The notes beneath the pieces are model-generated. The model saw only the letters and a list, made by a program, of their open reading frames with translations, was not told the DNA's origin and did not search any database. Positions 38,615 through 46,487 of a DNA stretch of 64,000 nt are shown piece after piece (position 1 is the stretch's first letter; each line of letters begins with the position of its first letter). The stretch spans positions 5,426,267-5,490,266 of the forward strand of contig NZ_CP054919.1 in assembly GCF_013364235.1 (NCBI RefSeq), written 5' to 3'. Origin of the DNA: Kitasatospora sp. NA04385 (lineage in GTDB: Bacteria; Actinomycetota; Actinomycetes; Streptomycetales; Streptomycetaceae). The translations under genes were made by a program, and so were the position numbers.

Positions 38615-39262
38615 ATGGCGGAGCCGAGCCCCAAGCCGTACCTGACCGTCCGGGGCTCCGGCAGCCGTGAACTGGAGATCAAGAAGTCCCGGTTCATCTG
38701 CCACCTGGCGCGGGTCGCCGACGAGGAGGAGGCGCAGGCGTTCATCGCGGCCGTCCGCAAGCAGTACTGGGACGCCCGGCACAACTGCACCGCGTTCGTG
38801 GTCGGCGGCGAGCAGCCGCGCGAGCGCTCCAGCGACGACGGGGAGCCCGCCGGGACGGCCGGGGTGCCGATGCTGGAGGTGCTGCGGCGGCGCGGGGTGA
38901 CCGACACCGCCGCCGTGGTGACCCGCTACTTCGGCGGGATCAAGCTGGGCGCCGGCGGCCTGGTGCGGGCGTACGGGGCGGCGGTGTCCGAGGCGCTGGA
39001 CGGCGTCGGGCTGCTGGAGCGGCGGCCGGTCGCGCTGCTGTCGGTGGCCGTCGACCACACCCGGGCCGGGCGGCTGGAGAACGAGCTGCGGGCGGCCGGG
39101 TACGCGGTCGCCGGGCTGGAGTACCTGGCGGACGGGGTGCGGATCGAGGTGGGCGTCCCCGAGCCGGACGCGGCCGGGTTCCACGCCTGGCTGGCCGGGG
39201 CGACCGGTGGATCGGCCGAGGCCCGCCCGGCGGGGCGGACCTTCGTCGAGGTCGAGGTCTGA
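38615..39262 (+). CDS. YigZ/IMPACT-family protein (UPF0029)
   Basis: 215 aa from ATG 38615. The N-terminal UPF0029 domain has KKSRFICHLARVADEEEAQA, ARHNCTAFVVGG, the signature RSSDDGEPAGTAGVPMLEVL and VVTRYFGGIKLGAGGLVRAY. A C-terminal DUF1949-like ferredoxin fold follows. These proteins bind ribosomes or tRNA and their eukaryotic relative IMPACT inhibits GCN2; the bacterial role is unclear. A -10-like TAGGCT lies near 38519. It stands alone. Confidence 0.9.
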   Translation: MAEPSPKPYLTVRGSGSRELEIKKSRFICHLARVADEEEAQAFIAAVRKQYWDARHNCTAFVVGGEQPRERSSDDGEPAGTAGVPMLEVLRRRGVTDTAAVVTRYFGGIKLGAGGLVRAYGAAVSEALDGVGLLERRPVALLSVAVDHTRAGRLENELRAAGYAVAGLEYLADGVRIEVGVPEPDAAGFHAWLAGATGGSAEARPAGRTFVEVEV

Positions 39263-39396
39263 CGCCCGGTCAGCTCCCGCGCGGAAAGCCCGGGGACGCG
39301 TGCATCCCTCGCGGGCGAGCGGGTAGCAGAGGCGGCACCGGAAGTGTTCCGGTTGTCGCCGGATGACACCCGATCGAAGGAAACGGGTCCGGATGC

Positions 39397-39424
39397 GGAA
39401 CTTCCGCTCCTGATCGTTTCGTCT
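39397..39424 (+). promoter_or_regulatory. ECF-sigma-like promoter before the 39.5-kb gene
   Basis: GGAAC (39397-39401), 18-bp spacer, CGTCT (39420-39424). It resembles SigE-type envelope-stress promoters of streptomycetes, which more often have a spacing of 16-17 bp. Tentative. Confidence 0.3.
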
Positions 39425-39510
39425 CCTAGGTAGCAGGAACAACGATTCGCCATCGACTTCCGGGAGGAGGACTCGCAGACCCCAGCACCGCACCACGGGA
39501 GGTTCCGCGC

Positions 39511-41020
39511 ATGCCCACCGACCACGCCCAGCCGCCGTACCGGCTGACGGCCGCGACACCCCGCCCGCACCACGAGACCGCCGCCCTCGCCGACCAACTG
39601 CTCGCCGAGTGGCTCAAGTCCGAAGGCCACGAGGAGCCCGCGCCCCGCGCACGGCAGGCGCCCGCCGAACGACTACGGCTCGGCGACCGGGTCCTGCTGG
39701 ACCGCGACGACGGCCCACTGCCCGGCCGCGCCCCCCGAGCCCGCTACAGCCGCCGCAGACTGCGCACGCCCGCCGTGCAGCCCGGTACCGACCAACTGAC
39801 CCTCACCCTGGCCTCCGACACCGCCGACGGCCCGACCCGGCTGCGGATCGAGGCCGAGTACCTCCCCGCCGGGCCCACCGCCGTCCCGCCCGGCCGGGTG
39901 CCCGTCCCCGAACTGGTCCGCCGCCTGCTGCCGCTGCTCGACGCCGCCGAGGGCCCCGTGCCGCTCACCGTCGCACCCCGGCTGCTGGCCCCCGCCGACC
40001 TGGACGGCCTGATCGACGAGCTCTGCGACCCGGAGCGGACGCTGCCCACCGTGGTGGCCAGCGTGCCGCCCGCCGTGCCGGTCGAGCAGTGGCAGGACCG
40101 GGTGCTCGACCCGCTGCTGCGCCAACTCCCCGGCCTGGCCTCGCTGTACGTGCTCGGGCACGGCGCGCTGCCCCGGTTCAACCTGGCGCTGGAGTACCAC
40201 AAGGTCTACGGCGGCGCGGTGCGCACCTTCCTGCCCGAGGTCGACCCGGCGTCCCGGGCCGACGCCACCCGCCACCCCGTCCTGCCGCGCGGCCGGATCG
40301 ACGAGAACCCGCGCCGCGCCGCCGCCCTGCTGGCCCGCGAACCGCGCCGGATCGCGGCCGCCCTGCCGCTGCCCGCCCGCTGGACGCCGTCCCGGGCTGT
40401 GGCTGCCGCCCGAGGCCCGCAAGGCCCCCGCCGCGCCCCGGGCCGTCGTCGAGCGCCCGCCGGTGCGGCTGGAGCGCTGCCGGCTGCGGATCGAGCCTCC
40501 GCGCGAACCGCGCCGCTCCCGCTGCGTCGGCGGCGGCCCCGTCAGCTTCGGCGAACTCGTCGACCGCTTCGGCGAGTTCCCGCTGCTGCAGTTCACCGGC
40601 GACAGCAAGGAGACGCTCGCCCTGGACGGCCAGAGCGAGGCCGACGGCTGGGCCCGGCTGACCTGGGACGGCCTGACCGCGCTCCAGGAGTACGCGGCCG
40701 CCGCCGTCCTCGGCGAGGCCGGCGGCGACTTCAAGCAGTGGTGCGAGCACACCCCGCCCGGCTGCCACCGCTTCCCGCCGCGCAAGGCGGTCCGCGGCGA
40801 GTCCCGCACCGTGGCCAGCCACGGCAAGTGGAAGCGCCAGCGGATGCTGCCCGTCCCCGCCGCCGTCGACGCCTCCTGCCGCGCGTTCATGGGCGCCCAC
40901 CTGCGGATCGGCGGCGGCGGCACCGCCCCCCGGGTGCACTACCTGGACGACTGCTCCGGCAGCGGCCGGATCTACGTCGGCTACATCGGGCTGCACCTGA
41001 CCAACACCCGCACCAACTGA
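39511..41020 (+). pseudogene. Large conserved unknown protein, interrupted by a frameshift near 40390
   Basis: ATG 39511 has GGGAGG about 8 bp upstream. The first ~290 residues read well in this frame (MPTDHAQPPYRLTAATPRPH ... YHKVYGGAVRTFLPEVDP ... RGRIDENPRRAAALLARE ... LPLPARWTP); beyond about 40390 the frame turns into Arg/Pro-rich noise. Sensible protein resumes one base further on (PGLWLPPEARKAPAAPRAVV ... FGELVDRFGEFPLLQFTGDS ... RVHYLDDCSGSGRIYVGYIG) to the stop at 41020. Joined, the product is ~503 aa. I do not recognise the family. It may be a real pseudogene or a sequencing slip in a G/C run. It is followed by the Mrr-like protein gene. Confidence 0.7.
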
Positions 41021-41215
41021 CCGTCCGGCAGGGGGCGGTGGCGCATCCGCCCCCTGCCGACGGTACCGAACGGACGTCAAGGGTCGGCCAAACCACCGGT
41101 GTTGGCCGCCCCCGCGCCCCGGACGGGGGACAATGCTGCTCGGGCCCCGCCACGGCGGCCCGCCGACGTGCGCCGGGCGACCGGACGACCGGACGAGCAG
41201 GGGGAACCACCGCCG

Positions 41216-42898
41216 ATGCAGCATCCAGCCGAGGGCAGCACCGACGGCACCACCACGGTGCTCCAGCCCGGATTCCTCGCCTCGCTGTTCCGCGAACTCG
41301 GCGCCGACGAGGACGAGGAACCCGCCACCGCACCCGGCCCCGCCGCGGCGCCGGCCCCGCCCGTGGTGCCGCCGCAGCCCGGACCACCGCCCGCCCCGGC
41401 GGACGCGGCGGCGGACGAGGCGGCGGACGAGGCGGTGGACCCGGCGGCGGACGACCCGGTCGCCGCGCACGGCCGGGCCGCCGCGCTCACCCACCACCGC
41501 ACCCTCGCCGTCCAGGCCGAGCACCGGCACCTGGCCGACCTGCTGCGCCGGGCCGCCCAGCCGGTCTCCGCGATGGACTTCGAGAGCCAGCTGCGCAGCT
41601 ACCAGCCCAAACCCTTCCCGGACGCCGGCCCCGCGGCCGAACCCGAGCCCGCCTGGGCCGACTTCGCGCCGCCGGAGCCCGCCGACACCGACCCCGAGCA
41701 GCCGCGCTCGCGCCGCCTGCTCGACTCCGGCTACCAGCGCGAACTCGCCCAGGCCCGGCTGCGCCACCAGCGCGCACTGCGCGAGTGGCGCACCCGGCAG
41801 GCCGAACTCGCCGACAGCGGCGCCGTCGCCGCCCGGCGGGCGCACGAGGAGGCCGAACAGGCCCGGGCCCGGGCCGTCCAGGAGTACAACGACAGCCTGG
41901 AGGAGTGCCGCCGCGCCTACCGGCAGGCCGAGCCCGCCGCCGTCGAGTCGCTGCTGGAACGCGCCCTGGCCGCCGCCGAGGGCGCCACCCGGGACCTGCC
42001 GGCCCCCTGCCGCGCGGTGTTCCGGGCCCTCACCCGCACCGCCGTCCTCGACCTCGACCTGCCGCCGCTGGACACCGTCCCCGCGCTCTCCGGCCACCGG
42101 CTCACCGAGGCCGGCGGGATCGAACCGGTGCCCCGCCCCGCCGCCGACGTCCGCACCGACTACCTGCGGCTGGCCGCCCGGCTCGCGCTGCGCGCCCTGC
42201 AGGCCGCCGACGCCGTCGACACCGACGAGGTGCTGTCCGGCGTCGTCCTCAACGGCTGGCTGCGGGTGCCCGGGCAGCCCCCGCAGTGCCTGCTCAGCGT
42301 CGACGCCGACCGCGACGCGCTGGCCCGCACCCGGCTCGTCCCCGACACCGGGCACCTCGGCGACGAGGACGCGGACGGCGGCGTCTACGCGGAGGCCGAG
42401 CACGACGAGTCGCTGCTGCGGCTGCGCGCGCTGGCCGCCGTGATCACCCCCGACCCGTACGCGGGCGAGGCCGTGCAGCCCTGGGGCAGCGCCTCCTCGG
42501 CGGTGCCCGCGCTCGGCGAGCTGTCGCCCGGCGAGTTCGCCCTGCTGGTGCGCGCCGTCCTGACCGCGGGCGGGCTGCGGGACTGGAGCGTGCGGCTGCG
42601 CGGACCGGCCGGGCTGGTCGCCACCGCCGAGGGCGAACCGGGCAGCGGGCTGCCCGGGCGCTGGGTGGTGTGGGCCTCCCGCGGCCCGGGGCCGGTCACC
42701 GCCGAGGAGATCGCCACCCTCGCCGAGGCCGTCCGCGAGGAGGGCGCCGACCGCGGCCTGCGGATGACCTGCGGCCGGTTCACCGACGAGGCGCTCGACC
42801 TCACCGGCGAGGAACGCCACCAGCGCATCCACCTGATGGACGGCCCCGGCATCCGCGAACTCGCCCGCACCCACCTGGCGCTGCCGCTGACCCTGTGA
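41216..42898 (+). CDS. Unknown protein with coiled coil and a Mrr-like (restriction-endonuclease fold) domain lacking catalytic residues
   Basis: 560 aa from ATG 41216; AGGGGG lies ~10 bp upstream. A Pro/Ala/Asp-rich stretch (~25-85) is followed by a charged helical, probably coiled-coil region (YQRELAQARLRHQRALREWR, QARARAVQEYNDSLEECRRA; ~180-260). The last ~120 residues have the Mrr layout: LSPGEFALLVRAVLTAGGLR, GRWVVWASRGPGPVTAEEIA, GLRMTCGRFTDEALDLTGEE, IHLMDGPGIRELARTH. The GxDL and QxK catalytic positions read GLVAT and WAS, so it is probably not a nuclease. It follows the frameshifted unknown gene. Confidence 0.7.
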   Translation: MQHPAEGSTDGTTTVLQPGFLASLFRELGADEDEEPATAPGPAAAPAPPVVPPQPGPPPAPADAAADEAADEAVDPAADDPVAAHGRAAALTHHRTLAVQAEHRHLADLLRRAAQPVSAMDFESQLRSYQPKPFPDAGPAAEPEPAWADFAPPEPADTDPEQPRSRRLLDSGYQRELAQARLRHQRALREWRTRQAELADSGAVAARRAHEEAEQARARAVQEYNDSLEECRRAYRQAEPAAVESLLERALAAAEGATRDLPAPCRAVFRALTRTAVLDLDLPPLDTVPALSGHRLTEAGGIEPVPRPAADVRTDYLRLAARLALRALQAADAVDTDEVLSGVVLNGWLRVPGQPPQCLLSVDADRDALARTRLVPDTGHLGDEDADGGVYAEAEHDESLLRLRALAAVITPDPYAGEAVQPWGSASSAVPALGELSPGEFALLVRAVLTAGGLRDWSVRLRGPAGLVATAEGEPGSGLPGRWVVWASRGPGPVTAEEIATLAEAVREEGADRGLRMTCGRFTDEALDLTGEERHQRIHLMDGPGIRELARTHLALPLTL

Positions 42899-42959
42899 GG
42901 TCGGTGTGAACCGGCGGGTTCGCCCGGCGGGCGGCCCGACGGGCTGTCAGGCTGGGGGA

Positions 42960-43397
42960 GTGGAGAATCGATTCCCCGGTCACCGGGACGACCGGCGCGC
43001 GGCCGCGCGGACGACCCGGCAGGCGTCCGAGCACGACCGCGAACTGGCGATGACCGAGATGTACGCCGAGTGCGGGCTGCTGCGCGAGCTCGCCGAGTCG
43101 GCCGGCGTCCGCCTCGACGACACCGTCGACTCGCTGACCGCCCTCGACCAGCTGCTGCCGCGCTGGCGCGACGACCCGCAGGTGTCCCAGTGGCTCGGCA
43201 CCGACGCGGGCCTCTACCTCGGCACGGTGATCCGCCGCGGGGTGCCCGGCGCCCGCTGGCGGCTCGCCGCCGACGGCCGCCCCCTGATGGTGCTCGGCAC
43301 CGGCTTCGAGCTCGACGCCACGGCGATCGGCCGGGACTGGGCCGAGCAGGGCGCCCCGCAGCTCGCCGCGGTCTACCGGGCGGCCGGCGACGGCTGA
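42960..43397 (+). CDS. Small unknown protein (DUF6278-like)
   Basis: 145 aa from GTG 42960 (VENRFPGHRDDRRAAARTTR); a -10-like CAGGCT just upstream suggests a leaderless mRNA. The fold region is MTEMYAECGLLRELAESAGV, DSLTALDQLLPRWRDDPQV, WLGTDAGLYLGTVIRRGVPG, and ends PQLAAVYRAAGDG. It is a small globular cytoplasmic protein of unknown role that I believe recurs in streptomycetes. Confidence 0.7.
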   Translation: MENRFPGHRDDRRAAARTTRQASEHDRELAMTEMYAECGLLRELAESAGVRLDDTVDSLTALDQLLPRWRDDPQVSQWLGTDAGLYLGTVIRRGVPGARWRLAADGRPLMVLGTGFELDATAIGRDWAEQGAPQLAAVYRAAGDG

Positions 43398-43576
43398 GCG
43401 CCCCGCGCGGCGCCCGTCACCCCGACGGTCCGCCCGGGCGGCGCGCCGCCGCCGCCTCCCGCAGGCTGGTCGCAGGGCCCGGCACCGTCCGGCCCGGGCC
43501 GGACGGACTGGATGCCCGTGGGCAGCGGTCAGCACAGCCGTCCGGCCCCCGGCACCGTGCGACGGGGAGGCCGAAA

Positions 43577-44356
43577 CTGACCGCCGTGCTGGTCGCCGCG
43601 GGCGCCTTCCTGATGACCCTGATCGGCGGATTCGTCGCTCAGCGCACCGGCGACCGCCGCCACCTCGTCCTCGGCTTCGCGGCCGGCCTGATGCTCGGCG
43701 TGGTCGCCTTCGACCTGCTGCCCGAGGCGATGGAGCAGGCCCCGCAGGAACTGCACGGCGTCCCCGAGGCGCTGCTGATGTTCGCCGCCGGATTCCTCAC
43801 CATCCACGTCGTCGAACGCGCCGTCGCCATCCACCGCGGCCACGAGGGCGAGTACGCCGCGCACAGCCACGGCCACGCGCACAGTCACGGCCACGGGGCG
43901 GGCCACGGCGGGCGGCAGCGCGAGCAGGGCGTCGGGATCGCCGCCGCCTCCGCGCTGGTCCTGCACAGCGTGATGGACGGCTTCGCGATCGGCGCCGCCT
44001 TCCAGGCCGGGACGACGGTCGGCACGGTCGTCGCCATCGCCGTCGTCGCGCACGACTTCGCGGACGGCTTCAACACGTACACCCTCACCCGGCTCTACGG
44101 GAACGACCGGCGGCGGGCCGTCGCGCTGCTGTTCGCCGACGCGCTCGCGCCCGTCACCGGGGCCGGGATCACGCTGCTGTTCACCATCCCGGAACAGCTG
44201 CTCGGGCTCTACCTCGGGTTCTTCGGCGGGTTCCTGATGTACCTGGCGACCTCGGACATCCTGCCCGAGGCGCACAGCCCGCACCCGTCGAAGGCGACGC
44301 TCGCCTGCACGCTGCTGGGGGTGGGGTTCATGTGGCTGGTGGTGGGGCTGGCGTGA
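43577..44356 (+). CDS. ZIP-family metal transporter with a His-rich loop
   Basis: About 259 aa. Eight membrane helices of the ZIP family: VAAGAFLMTLIGGFVAQRTG, FAAGLMLGVVAFDLLPEAME, a cytoplasmic His-rich loop HSHGHAHSHGHGAGHGG, then the metal-binding helices SALVLHSVMDGFAIGAAFQA and VAIAVVAHDFADGFNTYTLT. It moves zinc or a similar divalent cation. The start is unclear: GGGGAGG sits 6 bp before a CTG at 43577, whereas the first in-frame GTG (43586) is 15 bp away. I give the CTG position. The next gene (MarR) is on the other strand. Confidence 0.88.
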   Translation: MTAVLVAAGAFLMTLIGGFVAQRTGDRRHLVLGFAAGLMLGVVAFDLLPEAMEQAPQELHGVPEALLMFAAGFLTIHVVERAVAIHRGHEGEYAAHSHGHAHSHGHGAGHGGRQREQGVGIAAASALVLHSVMDGFAIGAAFQAGTTVGTVVAIAVVAHDFADGFNTYTLTRLYGNDRRRAVALLFADALAPVTGAGITLLFTIPEQLLGLYLGFFGGFLMYLATSDILPEAHSPHPSKATLACTLLGVGFMWLVVGLA

Positions 44357-44382
44357 CGCGGCCGCCGGCACCCCGGGGACCG

Positions 44383-44853
44383 CTACGGGGTGGGGCCGGC
44401 CTCGTAGGCCTCCTCGGCGCGGCGCAGGGCGCGCAGCAGGGCGTCCTGTTCGGCGGGGCCGATCGGGCCGAAGTACTCCTGGGCGACCTCGTGCCGGACC
44501 CGGGAGATCCGCTCCAGCGCGCCGTGCCCGTCCTCGGTGAGGACCAGGCGCACCGCCCGGCGGTCGGCCGGGTCGGGGGTGCGGGCGACCAGGCCGGCCT
44601 CCTCCAGGGCGTCGACCACGGTGGTGGCGGAGCGCGGCGCGATGTGCAGGCGCTCGGCGAGCTCGCTCAGCCGCATGGTCTCGGCGCTCTCGCAGCCGGG
44701 CGCGTGCGCGAGGGTGCGCAGGGCCCGGCCCTGGGCGGGGGTGAGGCCGTACGGCTCCAGCCGCTGCATGGTCCGTCGGCGGATCCGCTTCATCGCCCTG
44801 GTCAGCGCGTCGGCGAGTTCCGCTGCGGTGTCGGCGGGGCCCGGGGAGGTCAT
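44383..44853 (-). CDS. MarR-family transcriptional regulator
   Basis: About 156 aa from ATG 44853 (GTG 44859 is also possible). A -10-like TAACCT lies about 12 bp before, consistent with a short or absent leader. Winged helix: YGLTPAQGRALRTLAHAPGC, LSELAERLHIAPRSATTVVD, EEAGLVARTPDPADRRAVRL. It is divergent from the DUF2218 gene and convergent with the ZIP transporter gene. A symmetric sequence at 44916-44936 in the shared promoter region could be its own operator. Ligand unknown. Confidence 0.9.
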   Translation of the reverse strand: MTSPGPADTAAELADALTRAMKRIRRRTMQRLEPYGLTPAQGRALRTLAHAPGCESAETMRLSELAERLHIAPRSATTVVDALEEAGLVARTPDPADRRAVRLVLTEDGHGALERISRVRHEVAQEYFGPIGPAEQDALLRALRRAEEAYEAGPTP

Positions 44854-44915
44854 GGGCACAGGTTAGCGGTCGGGTCGGGGCCGGTACGGAGGGTGACCGA
44901 TCTCGCCTCGATAAC

Positions 44916-44936
44916 TTGTTGAGCTTGGCTCAGCAA
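44916..44936. promoter_or_regulatory. MarR-type palindrome in the divergent promoter region
   Basis: ttgttgagc-TTG-gctcagcaa, arms matching at 8 of 9 positions, between the divergent MarR and DUF2218 genes. Inferred operator. Confidence 0.5.
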
Positions 44937-44940
44937 TCGA

Positions 44941-44959
44941 GTAGCTTAGGCGAGCCTAA
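44941..44959. promoter_or_regulatory. Iron box (DmdR1/IdeR/DtxR-type operator)
   Basis: gtagcttaggcgagcctaa matches the iron-box consensus TTAGGTTAGGCTAACCTAA at 15 of 19 positions and contains the palindrome cttaggc-ga-gcctaag. It lies 34 bp before the DUF2218 start. Confidence 0.7.
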
Positions 44960-44992
44960 GTGCCCCCGTGCCTTCGATCCGAGGAGTCCGTC

Positions 44993-45325
44993 ATGGCCCG
45001 CTCCACCGCCCGCGTCAGCACCGACCGCCCCGCCCGCTACGCCAAGCAGCTCGCCGCCCACATGGGCCGCAAGGTCCCCGCCGAGTGGTCGGAGGAGACC
45101 GGCCGCGGCTCGCTCGTCTTCGGCGCCGGCCGGGCCGAGCTCGCCGCCGAGGACGGCGCGCTGCTGCTGTCCGTCGAGGGCGCCGAGGAGAGCCTCGACC
45201 AGCTGGAGGACGTGGTCGGCCGCCACCTCGTCCGCTTCGGCACCCGCGACGAGCTGGTCGTCGCCTGGCAGCGCGACGGCGGGGCGGCGGGCACCGTCCA
45301 GCGCCTCACCGGCGAGGAGGGCTGA
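44993..45325 (+). CDS. DUF2218 protein, probably iron-regulated
   Basis: 110 aa from ATG 44993 with GAGGAG 6 bp upstream. The DUF2218 domain spans nearly all: MARSTARVSTDRPARYAKQL, HMGRKVPAEWSEETGRGSL, LLLSVEGAEESLDQLEDVVG and RFGTRDELVVAWQRDGG. In other bacteria DUF2218 proteins often sit beside siderophore-interacting flavoproteins. The iron box upstream supports repression by iron through a DtxR-family regulator. The molecular function is unknown. Confidence 0.85.
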   Translation: MARSTARVSTDRPARYAKQLAAHMGRKVPAEWSEETGRGSLVFGAGRAELAAEDGALLLSVEGAEESLDQLEDVVGRHLVRFGTRDELVVAWQRDGGAAGTVQRLTGEEG

Positions 45326-45430
45326 CCGCCCCGCGCCCGTAGCCGCGCAGCCCTGCGGGCGGAACGCGCCGCGGGGAGGCTGGGGGAGCGGGCTCCCGCC
45401 ACCGCCCGGCGGTCGCGTGCTGCGGGAGCG

Positions 45431-46300
45431 TCAGCGGCCCGGGCCGGACGGCGGACCGGCGCGGCGTCGGCCCGCGAGGTCCGGCCGGTCCGGCCGGTCC
45501 GGCCGGTCGGGCAGCAGGCGCGGCAGCAGCAGGTGCAGCCCGAGCAGCAGCAGGCCGGCCAGGCACCAGCTGGCCACCACGTCCAGCAGCCAGTGGAAGT
45601 CGCTCCACACCAGGCCCGCCCCCACCCCCAGGCACACCAGCGCGGTCGCCGCGCCCAGCCGCCGCCCGGCCGCCACGGGCAGCACCCGAGCCAGCAGCAG
45701 CGCCGCCGTCCCGTACGCGATCGAGGAGGTCGCGGTGTGGCCCGACGGGTACCAGCCCCACTGGTCCCCGGCCAACGGCACCCCGAACGGGCCCGGCCGG
45801 GCGAACCGGACCTTCGCGGGCACCACCAGCAGCGGGACCAGCACCGCGGCCGCCACCGCGACCGGCACCGGCACCCACCAGCGCGGTCGGCCGCCGCGCC
45901 GGGCCAGCCGGGCCGCCAGGCCCGCGCAGGCCAGCAGCACCGGGACGGCGACCAGCCCGCCGCCCAGGTCCGACAGCGCCACGCCCAGGTGGTTCAGCAG
46001 CGCCGAGCCGATCGCCCGGCGCAGGTGCCGCACCCCGTCGCGGACCGCCGTGTCGAGCCCCAGCAACGGCCCGTCCACCGCCACCTGCCAGGAGACCGCG
46101 GCCAGCACCACCGCCAGTGTCATGGCCAGGACAGCAAAAATCGGCCGCCCCGGAGCAGGGGGGAGAGCTCCGGGGCGGCCAAGGTGATCGCCGCGCCGTG
46201 CGGCCCGGGGGGTGTGGGCGGGACGGCCGGTCGATCGGTCAGGTGCATCCGCCTCGACGGCGGACGGGGTGGTGGGCAGTGGGTGCTGTTCGCTGTCCAT
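45431..46300 (-). CDS. PAP2-family membrane phosphatase
   Basis: Up to 289 aa from ATG 46300. About six membrane helices and the PAP2 motifs: KVRFARPGP, GWYPSGHTATSSIAYG, VWSDFHWLLDVVASW with the catalytic His and its Asp. Such enzymes dephosphorylate lipid phosphates such as undecaprenyl pyrophosphate or phosphatidate. The first ~60 residues are not conserved and their DNA contains a strong hairpin (46143-46180) with a T-run, so the true start may be ATG 46123. The tail has short DRP repeats. Confidence 0.85.
   Translation of the reverse strand: MDSEQHPLPTTPSAVEADAPDRSTGRPAHTPRAARRGDHLGRPGALPPAPGRPIFAVLAMTLAVVLAAVSWQVAVDGPLLGLDTAVRDGVRHLRRAIGSALLNHLGVALSDLGGGLVAVPVLLACAGLAARLARRGGRPRWWVPVPVAVAAAVLVPLLVVPAKVRFARPGPFGVPLAGDQWGWYPSGHTATSSIAYGTAALLLARVLPVAAGRRLGAATALVCLGVGAGLVWSDFHWLLDVVASWCLAGLLLLGLHLLLPRLLPDRPDRPDRPDLAGRRRAGPPSGPGR
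46143..46180 (-). terminator. Terminator-like hairpin at the 5' end of the PAP2 gene
   Basis: Perfect 14-bp stem (ggccgccccggagc / gctccggggcggcc), 10-nt loop, followed on the minus strand by GATTTTTGC. It lies between the PAP2 gene's two possible starts. It could be an attenuator or the terminator of a short transcript. Confidence 0.65.
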
Positions 46301-46410
46301 CTGTGATGACAGTACGTCAAAGCCGGGGCCCGCGACGGCGGACCCGCCATCGTGCACAGCATCTTCACCACCGGCGGGGCAACCTCCACCCACCGGGCCG
46401 GCAGCCGCCC

Positions 46411-46452
46411 GCGCGGGGGCCGGACGGGACCCGCCCCGTCCGGCCCCCGCGC
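46411..46452 (-). terminator. Terminator of gabT
   Basis: Perfect 18-bp stem (gcgcgggggccggacggg / cccgtccggcccccgcgc) with a 6-nt loop, 36 bp after the gabT stop on the minus strand. Confidence 0.85.
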
Positions 46453-46487
46453 CGCCCACCAGGGGTTTTCCGCGTGCCGAGCCGGGC

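Noticed and set aside
40390..42909. Continuation of the 39511 frame to a ~1130-residue protein
   Set aside because: After the frameshift it is Arg/Pro-rich noise overlapping the real Mrr-like protein in another frame.
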